From Nodosilinea sp. FACHB-131 (GTDB lineage Bacteria; Cyanobacteriota; Cyanobacteriia; Phormidesmidales; Phormidesmidaceae): a stretch of 64,000 nucleotides of DNA. The notes under the pieces were generated by a model. That model was not told the origin of the DNA. It did not search any database and saw nothing but the letters and a program-made list of their open reading frames with translations. Position numbers and translations under genes: made by a program. Location: NCBI RefSeq assembly GCF_014695395.1, contig NZ_JACJOF010000004.1:212825-276824 (forward strand), written 5' to 3'. Positions 27,342-36,475 of the stretch are shown piece by piece (position 1 is the first letter of the stretch; the number at the start of each line of letters is the position of its first letter).

Positions 27342-29060
27342 ATGCCCATGACCTCCCCTCCTCGCGATGTTCAGCTTTACGCTATGGCCGCAGGCACTAC
27401 CGTACTGCGCTGCCGCAGTTGGAACCGCCTTCGGTTTGAGATTGAGTACGGGTTAGAGCGTGGCACTACGGCAAACAGCTATCTAATTCAGGCCGATCGC
27501 ATCGCCCTCATTGACCCCCCTGGTGAATCGTTTAGCGACATATTTTTGGCTGCCCTAGAGGGCCACATCGACCTCTCTCAGCTGAATTACATTGTTTTGG
27601 GGCACATCAACCCCAACCGGGTTGAGACTTTAAAGATTCTGCTGAAGCGGTTGCCAGAAGTCACCGTGGTGTGCTCTAACCCTGCCGCCCTGGCCCTCAA
27701 TGACCTGCTGCCCGAGGCCTCGTCTCGCCTTCGGGTAATTCGCAGCGGTGACGATCGCCTCGATTTAGGCCAGGGCCATCACCTTCAATTTGAGCTGATT
27801 CCTACCCCGCGCTACCCTGGCGGGCTGGCTACCTTTGACCCTTACTCCCAGGTGCTATATTCTGACAAGTTCTTTGGGGCTCACCGCTGTGACGATGCGG
27901 TCTTTGACCTCAGCTGGCAAGACCTGCTCGAAGACCGCCGCTACTACTTCGACTGTCTGTTTGCCGCCAGTGCTCGCCAGGTGCTAGCTGCCCTGGGGCG
28001 TGTGGCCACGCTGCCCTTTCAGACCTTGGCCCCTGGTCACGGGCCGGTGGTGCGCTACAGCCCCCGAGAACTGGTGCAGAGCTACCGCGACTGGGGCCAA
28101 GCCCAGACCAGCCAAGACCTGTCGGTGGCGCTGATCTATGCTTCGGCCTACGGCAATACGGCCACCATTGCCCAGGCGCTAGCCCGAGGCATCACCAAGG
28201 CTGGGGTGTCAGTGGAGTCAATTAATGCTGAGCAGGCCAGCCCTGATGAAATCAAAACAGCTGTGGAAGGCTCGGCTGGGTTTTTAATGGGGTCGCCTAC
28301 CCTGGGCGGACATACCCCTACCCCCATGCAGACGGCCCTGGGTATTGTGCTGTCGACCGCTTCTAAAACCCAGCCCGCCGGGGTGTTTGGCTCCTTTGGC
28401 TGGAGCGGGGAAGCCATCGATCTGCTGGAGAGCAAGCTGAAGGACGGCGGCTATAGCCTGGCCTTTGAGCCCATCCGCGTTAAGTTTAAGCCCACCGATG
28501 TCACGCTCAAATATTGCGAAGAGGTGGGTACTGACTTCGCCCAGGGGCTTAAAAAAGCCACGCGGGCAAAGCAGCCTCGCACCCCGGCCTCAGCGGTGGA
28601 ACAGGCCGTGGGCCGAATTGTGGGGTCACTGTGCATCGTCACCGCCCGCCACGGGGAGGTGTCGAGCGCCATGCTGGCCTCCTGGGTGTCCCAGGCTTCC
28701 TTTGCGCCGCCGGGCTTTACGGTGGCGGTGGCCAAAGATCGAGCGATCGAGTCGCTGCTGTACCCCAGCTACGCGTTTGTGCTGAATATTTTGGCCGAGG
28801 GGCGGCATCTGGGGCCGATGAAGCATTTTCTCAAACCCTTTGCCCCTGGCGAGGATCGCTTCGCCGAAATTGAGACTGAGGTGGCCGAAAATGGTGCGCC
28901 GATATTGACCGAGGCGATCGCCTACCTAGAGTGCACCGTCGAGCAGCGCATGGAGTGCGGCGATCACTGGCTGGTATACGCCACGGTGCAGGCGGGCCGG
29001 GTATTGGATGGCAACGGTAAAACCGCCATTCACCACCGCAAGACCGGCACCCACTATTAA
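27342..29060 (+). CDS. Class-C flavodiiron protein (diflavin flavoprotein), Flv1/Flv2-like
   Basis: About 572 residues with the three cyanobacterial parts: metallo-beta-lactamase-like diiron domain (1-250), flavodoxin domain (about 262-410, LIYASAYGNTATIAQALARG), and NAD(P)H:flavin reductase-like domain (about 425-570, GRIVGSLCIVTARHGEVSSA). Canonical iron ligands H-x-E-x-D-H are replaced by HINPNR (near 88), and a later His by Arg in PTPRYPGG; Asp in YSDKFFGAH and His in LAPGHGP remain. In cyanobacteria Flv1 and Flv2 carry such substitutions and act as heterodimers with Flv3 or Flv4 in oxygen photoreduction. No Flv3/Flv4-type gene is adjacent. ATG at 27342 or 27348. Confidence 0.88.
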   Translation: MPMTSPPRDVQLYAMAAGTTVLRCRSWNRLRFEIEYGLERGTTANSYLIQADRIALIDPPGESFSDIFLAALEGHIDLSQLNYIVLGHINPNRVETLKILLKRLPEVTVVCSNPAALALNDLLPEASSRLRVIRSGDDRLDLGQGHHLQFELIPTPRYPGGLATFDPYSQVLYSDKFFGAHRCDDAVFDLSWQDLLEDRRYYFDCLFAASARQVLAALGRVATLPFQTLAPGHGPVVRYSPRELVQSYRDWGQAQTSQDLSVALIYASAYGNTATIAQALARGITKAGVSVESINAEQASPDEIKTAVEGSAGFLMGSPTLGGHTPTPMQTALGIVLSTASKTQPAGVFGSFGWSGEAIDLLESKLKDGGYSLAFEPIRVKFKPTDVTLKYCEEVGTDFAQGLKKATRAKQPRTPASAVEQAVGRIVGSLCIVTARHGEVSSAMLASWVSQASFAPPGFTVAVAKDRAIESLLYPSYAFVLNILAEGRHLGPMKHFLKPFAPGEDRFAEIETEVAENGAPILTEAIAYLECTVEQRMECGDHWLVYATVQAGRVLDGNGKTAIHHRKTGTHY

Positions 29061-29342
29061 GCTGCGTGAACGACTGGCCCCGAAGTGGTTACGCCATAAC
29101 CGAATATGCTACCAGTAGGGATACTGCCCAAGGGGCTGAGCGGCTTAACTGGAGACTGTTTCAGCTTGCCATGAAACCTAGAGCGTAGGTTCAGCGGGCG
29201 GGGCAAATTGGGTCAGGGTGCCGGTGGTTTGGGTTCAGTGAGCCCAGGCAACCGGGGCGGTTGGGCATCCTATAGCCAACACCGCCAACCGTGACATAGG
29301 TTAACCGCTCACACAGTAAACCGCTTTAAAATCCCAAGGTTT

Positions 29343-30779
29343 ATGCCCGTTGTTTCTCACTGCTCCGATCGCGACCAGACGTTGCAGTCGGCCTACCGGT
29401 TTTTAGATCGTCGGCTGGGTCAGGCGCGGCAGGTTCATCAGCCCCAGCTGGTGAACCTGAGTTTTGATATTCCTCCGGTTGACCCGCTGGTGGTGTTGGC
29501 CCGGCTGGCTCCTAGCAGCGATCGCCACCTGTACCTTGAAACCCCCGCCGCCCAGCGATCGGTGGTAGGATTTGGGGCCGCGCTGGTTTACGAAACTGCG
29601 GGCGCGCGCCGGTTTGCCCAAGCCCGCCGATTTATTGAGCAGTGGCGCAGCAAAACCCACCGCTACAGCGAAGCAGGGCCAGCTGCGGCCCTCAGTGGGG
29701 CCGATGGACCCCGATTTTTTTGCGCATTCACCTTCTTTGCCGACTCCCAAGATGGCGAGACGGCCTTTCCGGCGGCGACGGTGGTGTTACCTCAGTGGCA
29801 GCTAGTGCGCCAGGGGGGGCAGGGCGTCCTAACGCTGAATTACCTAGTGACGGCAACCTCCGACGTAGACACCATCATTGACGACCTGGCTAACCAGCTG
29901 CGCGCAGTAGAGCGCCTGGGCACGGCTCCCTGGCGCGATCCGCTGCATCCGGCTCGGCTGCCGGTACAGCCTGTGCCCGAGGCTGGCCAACAGTTCAGGA
30001 CAGCTGTGGATCGTGCCCTGGGCTATATGACCCAGCATCCGGTGCAAAAAATTGTGCTAGCTCACGCCCTAGACTGGGTCAGCACTGAACCGATCCAGCC
30101 TCTAGCGGCCCTAGGGCGTCTGCGGCAGCGCTACCCAGACTGCCACGTGTTTTCGGTGGGCCGGGGCAACGGTAAGACGTTTATGGGGGCCAGTCCAGAA
30201 CGGCTGCTCAGCCTCACCCAGGGCCAGCTGATCACCGATGCCTTAGCTGGGTCGGCACCTCGGGGGTCGGCACCATTCCAGGATGACTATCTCGCCCAGG
30301 GGCTGTTGCACAACCCCAAAGAACGGGGAGAGCACCGGCTGGTGGTGGAGTTTTTGGCCCGGCAACTGCGGAGCGTAGGGCTATGGCCCCAGTACCAACC
30401 TCGGCCTAAGGTACGGCGGCTGTCCAACATTCAGCATTTGCATACGCCGATGCGTGCCCGCGTGCCCCGCCATATTCACCCGCTGCATATTGTGGAGGCC
30501 TTGCACCCAACTCCCGCGGTGGCCGGGGTGCCAACCCGCGAAGCCTGCGACCAGATTCTGCGCTTTGAGGATTTTGATCGAGGGCTCTACGCGGCTCCCT
30601 TGGGATGGGTGGGGGCGAATGGCGACAGCGAGTTTATTGTGGGCATTCGCTCGGCTTTAGTGGCGGATACTTGGGTGCGGCTGTACGCCGGGGCTGGTAT
30701 TGTGGCAGGGTCTAACCCCGATCGCGAGTGGGCAGAAATTAAGCTCAAGCTGCGCGCCCTGGGCGAGTCGCTGGTGTAG
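29343..30779 (+). CDS. menF: Isochorismate synthase (MenF)
   Basis: Converts chorismate to isochorismate, the first step of menaquinone/phylloquinone synthesis. A 478-residue chorismate-binding enzyme of normal length. Conserved parts: KIVLAHALDWVS, FSVGRGNGKTFMGASPERLL, ALAGSAPRGS, NPKERGEHRLVVEFL, IQHLHTPMRARV, LHPTPAVAGVPTREAC, and YAAPLGWVGANGDSEFIVGI near the end. ATG start. menD follows 17 bp downstream on the same strand, giving a two-gene men operon that supplies the photosystem I quinone. Confidence 0.95.
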   Translation: MPVVSHCSDRDQTLQSAYRFLDRRLGQARQVHQPQLVNLSFDIPPVDPLVVLARLAPSSDRHLYLETPAAQRSVVGFGAALVYETAGARRFAQARRFIEQWRSKTHRYSEAGPAAALSGADGPRFFCAFTFFADSQDGETAFPAATVVLPQWQLVRQGGQGVLTLNYLVTATSDVDTIIDDLANQLRAVERLGTAPWRDPLHPARLPVQPVPEAGQQFRTAVDRALGYMTQHPVQKIVLAHALDWVSTEPIQPLAALGRLRQRYPDCHVFSVGRGNGKTFMGASPERLLSLTQGQLITDALAGSAPRGSAPFQDDYLAQGLLHNPKERGEHRLVVEFLARQLRSVGLWPQYQPRPKVRRLSNIQHLHTPMRARVPRHIHPLHIVEALHPTPAVAGVPTREACDQILRFEDFDRGLYAAPLGWVGANGDSEFIVGIRSALVADTWVRLYAGAGIVAGSNPDREWAEIKLKLRALGESLV

Positions 30780-30796
30780 GCCCCTGCTGTTGATCC

Positions 30797-32578
30797 ATGA
30801 CCTTTGACTTTCGCAACACTAACGCCCTCTGGGCCTCGGTGCTGGTGGCCACACTGGCTCGGCTGGGGCTCAAAACCGCTGTAATCTCGCCTGGTTCACG
30901 CTCTACGCCGCTGACTGTGGCTCTGGTCAGCCATCCTGAGATTGAGGCGGTGCCGGTGCTCGATGAGCGATCGGCGGCATTTTTCGCCCTGGGCCTGGCT
31001 CGGCGGACCGGGCAGCCGGTGGTTTTGGTCTGCACCTCCGGCACCGCCGGGGCCAACTACTACCCCGCTGTTATCGAGGCGCGAGAAAGCCGCATTCCTC
31101 TGCTGGTGCTGACGGCCGATCGCCCTCCCGAGCTGCGCGATTGTGCCTCGGGCCAAACCATTGATCAGCAAAGGCTGTTTGGCACGTTCCCGAATTGGTA
31201 TGCGGAGCTAGCGGTGCCCGTGGCAGAGCTGGGTATGCTGCGCTATCTGCGACAGATCTTAGGACAGGCCTGGGGGCAATCGCTTTATCCAGTGGCGGGG
31301 CCGGTGCACCTCAACTGTCCCTTCCGCGACCCCTTAGCCCCCATTGCCGATGGTTCGGTAACGCACTTAAAAGACGAACTCAGCGACGACTTTCTAGCGG
31401 CGGTTGGAGTGCCGGCGCCTGAGGAGTTCTCGACGCTAGGGATAGATTTGCCCTGGCTGGAGACCTGGCGGAAATGCGATCGCGGCTTAATCATCGCTGG
31501 CCCAGCCCAGCCCGTCGATCCGTTGGGCTACTGCAAGGCCGTTGCAGCTCTAGCCGACCACCTGGGCTGGCCAGTACTGGCCGAGGGGCTATCGCCGCTG
31601 CGCAATGCTGCTGGGTTGAATGCTTCTCTGGTCACCACCTATGACATCGCATTGAGACAACCCACCTGGGCAAAAGATCTGGTGCCTGAGCAGGTGATCC
31701 AGCTCGGCCCGCTGCCCACCAGCAAACGACTGCGCCAGTGGCTACAGACAGCCCAGCCTCGCCGCTGGGTCGTTGACCCTGGAAGCGCCAACCTCGACCC
31801 TCTCCACGGTCCGGTGACGCCCTTGTCCCTCAGCGTTACCGCCCTGACCCAGGTTTTGCCTCCAGTTTTAGAAGCGCGTCTGCCTGGTTGCTACCACGAT
31901 CAATGGCTAGTGTTAGAGGCGAGACTGCGCCAACAGCTCGATCGCGCCTTGGCAGATCTGGATCAACTCTTTGAAGGCAAAATACCCTGGCTGCTGGCCC
32001 GCTCTTTGCCGAAGGAAACTGCGGTAGTGATCGCTAACAGTATGTCAATCCGCGATGTGGAATGGTTTTGGCCGCCGGGCGATCGCGCCCTGCGCCCCTA
32101 CTGCAACCGGGGGGCTAACGGTATCGACGGCACACTATCGACGGCCCTAGGCATCGCCCACGGTGGCCCGCCTGCGGTGCTGCTGACGGGCGATCTGGCC
32201 CTGCTGCACGACACTAACGGCTGGCTCAGCGTGCCGCGCCTGCGGGGTCATCTCACCGTGGTAGTCGTGAATAACCGGGGGGGCGGTATCTTTGATCAAC
32301 TGCCCGTTGCCACCCTGCCCACCCCTGGCGAACGCTGGTTTGAAGACTTCTTTACCACGCCCCAAACCGTCGATCTCAACCGCCTCTGCGCCGCCTACGG
32401 GGTAAACTACGAGCGAGTTGAAACCTGGAGCCAGCTCACGGCCAGCGTCAGCAGTTTACCTACCACCGGAGTGAGGTTGCTGGAGGTACGGTGCGATCGC
32501 ACCCAATCCCACAATCTTCGCCAGCAGCTCCTCACTCCCCCAGAGGCTCTATCAAACCTTTTGACCCAGAACCCTTAG
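30797..32578 (+). CDS. menD: 2-succinyl-5-enolpyruvyl-6-hydroxy-3-cyclohexene-1-carboxylate synthase (MenD)
   Basis: Thiamine-diphosphate enzyme joining isochorismate and 2-oxoglutarate, the second step of phylloquinone synthesis. 593 residues, standard length. Seen: SPGSRSTPLTVALVSHPEI, the catalytic Glu in VLDERSAAFFALG, CTSGTAGANYYPAVIEA, LTADRPPELRDCASGQTIDQ, and the ThDP/Mg motif GDLALLHDTNGWL followed by VVNNRGGGIFDQLP. Overlapping function and short spacing link it to menF. It is convergent with the histidine kinase gene across 14 bp and no terminator stem is seen there. Confidence 0.96.
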   Translation: MTFDFRNTNALWASVLVATLARLGLKTAVISPGSRSTPLTVALVSHPEIEAVPVLDERSAAFFALGLARRTGQPVVLVCTSGTAGANYYPAVIEARESRIPLLVLTADRPPELRDCASGQTIDQQRLFGTFPNWYAELAVPVAELGMLRYLRQILGQAWGQSLYPVAGPVHLNCPFRDPLAPIADGSVTHLKDELSDDFLAAVGVPAPEEFSTLGIDLPWLETWRKCDRGLIIAGPAQPVDPLGYCKAVAALADHLGWPVLAEGLSPLRNAAGLNASLVTTYDIALRQPTWAKDLVPEQVIQLGPLPTSKRLRQWLQTAQPRRWVVDPGSANLDPLHGPVTPLSLSVTALTQVLPPVLEARLPGCYHDQWLVLEARLRQQLDRALADLDQLFEGKIPWLLARSLPKETAVVIANSMSIRDVEWFWPPGDRALRPYCNRGANGIDGTLSTALGIAHGGPPAVLLTGDLALLHDTNGWLSVPRLRGHLTVVVVNNRGGGIFDQLPVATLPTPGERWFEDFFTTPQTVDLNRLCAAYGVNYERVETWSQLTASVSSLPTTGVRLLEVRCDRTQSHNLRQQLLTPPEALSNLLTQNP

Positions 32579-32592
32579 GCTACAAACCCGAC

Positions 32593-33702
32593 TTACTTGC
32601 CCTGACTCCCCTTCGCCTGGGGTAGCCAAAACGTAAACTCACTGCCCTGGCCCAAGGTGCTTTTAACCTCAATTTTGCCCCCTTGCACCTCGACCAAGCG
32701 GCGGCAGATGGTGAGACCTAGACCTGTACCCCCAGAATTGCGGTTGCGGGAGCGATCGGCCCGCCAAAATCGCTCAAATACGTAGGGTAAGTCTTCCTCA
32801 GCAATCCCAATGCCGGTGTCAGTCACGCTGACATAGACCCGGCCGCTCTGGAACCACGCATTGACTGTAACCGCGCCCTTCTCGGTGTAACGCAGGGCGT
32901 TACCCAGCAGATTGATCACAATTTGCTCAATGCGGCTGGGGTCGGCGTGCACCAATGGCAAATCGGACGGACACTGCAATGTAATCGTGACGCGATCGGT
33001 GTTGGCAAGCTGGTCAGCGAAAGGACGCACCAGCGCGGTCAGCAGTGGGCACAGCGCCACCGTCTGGGCTTGAATGGGGAGATAGCCTGCCTCCAGCTTA
33101 GACAGCTCTTGCAGGTCATTGACCAGGCGCTGAAGGCGCGTTGTTTCCCCCGCTAGCCGTTGATAAAGTTCGGGTTCTGGGGCAACGGTGCCATCGGCCA
33201 GCCCCTCAAGATAGCCGTGGATAATGGTCAGCGGGGTGCGCAGTTCGTGGGTGAGGTCGCCAATCAGCTCGCGGCGGTGCTCTTCCACACCCTCCAGGTC
33301 TGCCGCCATGCGGTTAAAACTGCTGGCCAATCGCTGAATTTCTAAAATTTCTGAAGGCGGCACGCGAGCGTTCAATCGGCCAGCGGCAAACGATCGCGTC
33401 ACCTCCGTCATCTGGTCGAGCGGGCGAATAATGCGTCGCGACACCAAGTAGCTCAGTCCCCCTGCGGTGCCCCCACCCACCAAAATCGCCCACAGCATGC
33501 CTCGGCTCCAGGCGGCCTCAAACCCCTTGACTAGCTGGGTACGGCGCTGCACGCTCAGCACCCCATTCTCATAGCGCTCCAGGGAGATCACAAAGAGACG
33601 GGGGGTATAAAGCCTGCCAAAGATGGCCAGGGCCAAAATGCCAATTCCCATCACTGCCAGATGAGAGATGAAGAGACGACTACGGAGGCTAATCTTGGCC
33701 AT
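32593..33702 (-). CDS. Sensor histidine kinase (HAMP, HisKA, HATPase)
   Basis: A 369-residue membrane sensor kinase. Two N-terminal helices (LFISHLAVMGIGILALAIFG, and GMLWAILVGGGTAGGLSYLV about 86-105) enclose a short periplasmic loop of about 50 residues. HAMP follows (RRIIRPLDQMTEVTRSFAAG), then HisKA with phospho-His in DLTHELRTPLTIIHGYLEG. The ATPase domain has N box NLLGNALRY, G1 DTGIGI, F box YVFERFWR and G2 GGTGLGL. The arrangement is BaeS/CpxA-like. No response-regulator gene adjoins it, so it is an orphan kinase here. The ATG at 33702 is chosen over a TTG four codons upstream. Confidence 0.92.
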   Translation of the reverse strand: MAKISLRSRLFISHLAVMGIGILALAIFGRLYTPRLFVISLERYENGVLSVQRRTQLVKGFEAAWSRGMLWAILVGGGTAGGLSYLVSRRIIRPLDQMTEVTRSFAAGRLNARVPPSEILEIQRLASSFNRMAADLEGVEEHRRELIGDLTHELRTPLTIIHGYLEGLADGTVAPEPELYQRLAGETTRLQRLVNDLQELSKLEAGYLPIQAQTVALCPLLTALVRPFADQLANTDRVTITLQCPSDLPLVHADPSRIEQIVINLLGNALRYTEKGAVTVNAWFQSGRVYVSVTDTGIGIAEEDLPYVFERFWRADRSRNRNSGGTGLGLTICRRLVEVQGGKIEVKSTLGQGSEFTFWLPQAKGSQGK

Positions 33703-33762
33703 AGTACAGGGCAACCTTTGTTTAGCCCAGAGAGGAAACTCAGAACCCTAGGCTAGACAAAA

Positions 33763-33990
33763 CTAGGCCGGAGTGTTTTGTAGGTCAGGCTTTTCTTCGG
33801 GTAGAATAGCGCCTTCTACAGGGCACACCTGGAGGCAAATCCCGCAGTCAATGCAGGTTGAAAAGTCAATCCAGTACCAATCGGTGCCCTTGGTATTTTT
33901 GCCGGGGCCCTCGTGGATGCAGGCGACTGGGCAGGCGTCAACGCAGTCGGCGACGCCCTCACAAACGTTAGTCACAATGGTATGAGCCAC
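33763..33990 (-). CDS. Bacterial-type ferredoxin with two 4Fe-4S (or 3Fe-4S/4Fe-4S) clusters
   Basis: A 75-residue electron carrier. First Cys set: CEGVADCVDACPVACI, where the spacing C-x6-C-x3-C is the 7-Fe ferredoxin style; second set: CIDCGICLQVCPVEGAI, a normal C-x2-C-x2-C-x3-CP. It matches the small FdxB/Fdx7-like ferredoxins of cyanobacteria. The insertion HEGPGKNTKGTDWYWID between the clusters is typical. It is a single gene, ATG start, behind a ribosome-binding GAGGAGA. Confidence 0.92.
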   Translation of the reverse strand: MAHTIVTNVCEGVADCVDACPVACIHEGPGKNTKGTDWYWIDFSTCIDCGICLQVCPVEGAILPEEKPDLQNTPA

Positions 33991-34119
33991 AATCTCTCCT
34001 CACGGGCACGAAATAATATTGGGAACTTGAGGTTCCCTTGGGTAGACAGTTGAGGCTGCCCTAACCCTGAAACTCTTTTCCCAGAAGGAATTAAGCCAGG
34101 GCTGCCGCCATCCCCCACG

Positions 34120-35376
34120 TTAGTTCAGAGCTTCAATATCTGGCAAGCCGTCGGGGCCGATCCAGGCAATGCGGCTGATGCGGCGCTGACGGGCTAGATC
34201 GCGGGTGGCAGCGGGCGGCTCACCGTTGGCTAGGTGCACCTCAGCCCGCACCAGACTGGCTGAGGCCCGTAGGGTTTGGGCGTAGGTAAAGGCTGCTGCC
34301 GCTGCCTGGGGCGCGGTGGGCACTACCAGCCAATCGCTAGGGGGCGTATCCTGAGGCAGATGGCCCGTAGGCAGTAGCGCCTGGTGCAGAGCCTCAATGT
34401 TGAGTACGAAGCCAATCCCCGGAAACCCCTGGCTCTGCGCCTGAAAGACACCCAGTAGGTGGTCATAGCGGCCCCCCTGCCCAAGCACTTGGCAGCCCTG
34501 CTCAGGGCCAGTGACCACCTCAAATACCAGCCCGGTGTAGTAGTCAAAGGGTTGAATCAGGCTGAGATCGAGCGTCAAAGCGGGGCGTTGGCCCCCTTGG
34601 GTCCGCTGACTATCGCCTGCCATGTTGATGACGTCTCGCACTAGGGCAACCAGCGATTTTAGACGCTCCACCGCTGTCTGGGCTTCAGGCTCTAGGACAA
34701 GCTGCCCCAGAGCCTGAAGCACGTCCTCAGGGTGACCGCGGAGGTCGAGCAGATGCAGGGCATGGTGATGCAGCTCTGGGGCTAGGCCCATGTCATCGAG
34801 GGCTACCCGGTCGAGGGTAGCCAGGGCTTGACGCACCGCCTGGCGCTGGTCAGGGGAAAAGGGGGTAAGCAACGCCTGGGTAAGCTGGGCGTCGCCCAAG
34901 ATCAAGCACCAGGAGTCGAGGGAGAGGCTGTGGAGACAGTCCAGCAGCAGCAGCACGATCTCGGCATCGGCTACGGTTGCCCCGGCTCCGAGCAGCTCGA
35001 CTCCAGCCTGGTAAAACTCCTGCTGGCCCCCATGGCTACCCTGAGTGGCCTGGCGAAATACGTTGGCGTTGTAGTAGAGCCGCTGGGGATAGGTTACTCG
35101 GGCTAGGCGAGTAACAGCGGTGCGGGCGATCGAGGCGGTCAGCTCAGGCCGTAGCCCCAGACGCTTACCCGCGACGGGTTGAAGCTCAATTACCGCTTCC
35201 TGATCGATGGCTCCCCCTGCCATCAGGGTATCCATCCGCTCTACGGTGGAGGTGATAATGCGGTGGTAGCCCCAGCGCTGGAATACCTGTTCTAGGCGAT
35301 TCTCAATCCAGTGTTTTTGAGCAACGTCGAGGGGCAGTAGGTCGCGGGCGCCGGCCGGGGGTTGGTAGGTCATCAC
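34120..35376 (-). CDS. hisZ: ATP phosphoribosyltransferase regulatory subunit (HisZ)
   Basis: Histidyl-tRNA-synthetase-like protein that activates short-form HisG in the first step of histidine synthesis. 418 residues: class II synthetase-like core (PPAGARDLLPLDVAQKHWIE, motif-2 region YYNANVFRQATQGSHGGQQE) and histidine-binding-like QPFDYYTGLVFEVVTG and LGQGGRYDHLLG. It lacks a full HisRS C-terminal anticodon domain, which supports HisZ over HisS. The start overlaps the stop of the J-domain gene by 4 bp, so translation is probably coupled. hisG is not in the window. Confidence 0.92.
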   Translation of the reverse strand: MMTYQPPAGARDLLPLDVAQKHWIENRLEQVFQRWGYHRIITSTVERMDTLMAGGAIDQEAVIELQPVAGKRLGLRPELTASIARTAVTRLARVTYPQRLYYNANVFRQATQGSHGGQQEFYQAGVELLGAGATVADAEIVLLLLDCLHSLSLDSWCLILGDAQLTQALLTPFSPDQRQAVRQALATLDRVALDDMGLAPELHHHALHLLDLRGHPEDVLQALGQLVLEPEAQTAVERLKSLVALVRDVINMAGDSQRTQGGQRPALTLDLSLIQPFDYYTGLVFEVVTGPEQGCQVLGQGGRYDHLLGVFQAQSQGFPGIGFVLNIEALHQALLPTGHLPQDTPPSDWLVVPTAPQAAAAAFTYAQTLRASASLVRAEVHLANGEPPAATRDLARQRRISRIAWIGPDGLPDIEALN

Positions 35377-36335
35377 TTTTTCTTGCCTCCAAACAGGCCA
35401 AAGAAACCGCCGCCCTGATTAGAAGATTTGGAGTTAGCGGCTTTGGCATTACTCCCCTTTGATTTGGCGGTTTGAGCCGACCCGGACGCAGACCCACCGC
35501 TAGCTTTATCTACCCGCGCCTGAACGGATTGCGCCCTTTCGTCATTGGGGTCGATCTCGAGGGCGCGTTTGGCGTGAATGCGGGCCATGGTGCTCTGACC
35601 GGCTTTGAGATAAATCGCCGACAGGTAGCTATGGCACTGAACATTGTTGGGATAGGCTTTGACGGCCTCCCGCAGCTCTAAAATGGCTCGGCTATAGTCG
35701 CGGTTTAGCTCATACTCTTGAGCTCGGTTAACGTAGCTCTCTAAAATAGCCGCCTGATTTTGCCGAGGCGTTGGCACTGTCGTCGTGGGGCTGGTAGGGG
35801 CAGCATTGGGTCGCGGTTTAGCCGCGCTAGCCGGGGAACCAGCCGATGGTCCATCGTTGGCACTGCTGCGGTACAGATAAATTAGGTTGAGCTCACTCAG
35901 TTGGCCAATTACCCCAGTCACATTCTCCAGATCGTCGAATTGGCTTTCGGCTAAGCTGCTAACGGCTTTACGATAGGCCGCGTCGGCATGGGGAGCTTTG
36001 AGCAGGGTCTGAGCCTCTGTAGAGCTAACTGTGGGTGCTGTGCCGACTTGGCGCAGGGACTGCCCTTTAAGCTTGAGCATGATGCCATGCTCAGTGCTTG
36101 ATTTTTCTTGGGTCAGGGCCTCGTAGGCGGGGTTGACCAGCTTGGAGAGAACGTCGCTGGCCCGCTGGGCATCGATAGTGGTGGACCCAGACAAACTGTC
36201 GGGATGCAGCATGCGGGCGATCGCCAGGTAGCGCTTGCGCACGGCCTTGGCATCGGCGGTTACTGGCACTCCCAGCACAGCGTGATGATCATCAAAGTCA
36301 AGTTGAAACAGCCCTTGATCTGGTTTCATGGTCAC
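35373..36335 (-). CDS. J-domain protein with TPR repeats
   Basis: A 320-residue co-chaperone-like protein. The J-domain lies near the N-terminus (about 12-70): DDHHAVLGVPVTADAKAVRK and ARMLHPDSLSG, with the essential HPD. A low-complexity Pro/Ala/Thr linker (about 160-195) is followed by about two TPR units (AQEYELNRDYSRAILELREA, CHSYLSAIYLKAGQSTMARI, HAKRALEIDPNDERAQ) and a Ser/Lys/Gly tail ending GGGFFGLFGGKKK. J-TPR proteins of this form are widespread in cyanobacteria and would recruit DnaK to a TPR-bound client. It overlaps hisZ by 4 bp (ATGA). Confidence 0.88.
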   Translation of the reverse strand: MTMKPDQGLFQLDFDDHHAVLGVPVTADAKAVRKRYLAIARMLHPDSLSGSTTIDAQRASDVLSKLVNPAYEALTQEKSSTEHGIMLKLKGQSLRQVGTAPTVSSTEAQTLLKAPHADAAYRKAVSSLAESQFDDLENVTGVIGQLSELNLIYLYRSSANDGPSAGSPASAAKPRPNAAPTSPTTTVPTPRQNQAAILESYVNRAQEYELNRDYSRAILELREAVKAYPNNVQCHSYLSAIYLKAGQSTMARIHAKRALEIDPNDERAQSVQARVDKASGGSASGSAQTAKSKGSNAKAANSKSSNQGGGFFGLFGGKKK

Positions 36336-36475
36336 TTACCCGAGGGACGACTCAGGGAGCAATAAGACACAAATTAAATTCTCTTCACTCTACCCAGTCA
36401 ACCTCAGTTTAACCATCCCCTGGTTTTTTTAGCGGTTTGAGGCCAACTAGAACCGAAGATCGAGTTGCGAACTGG

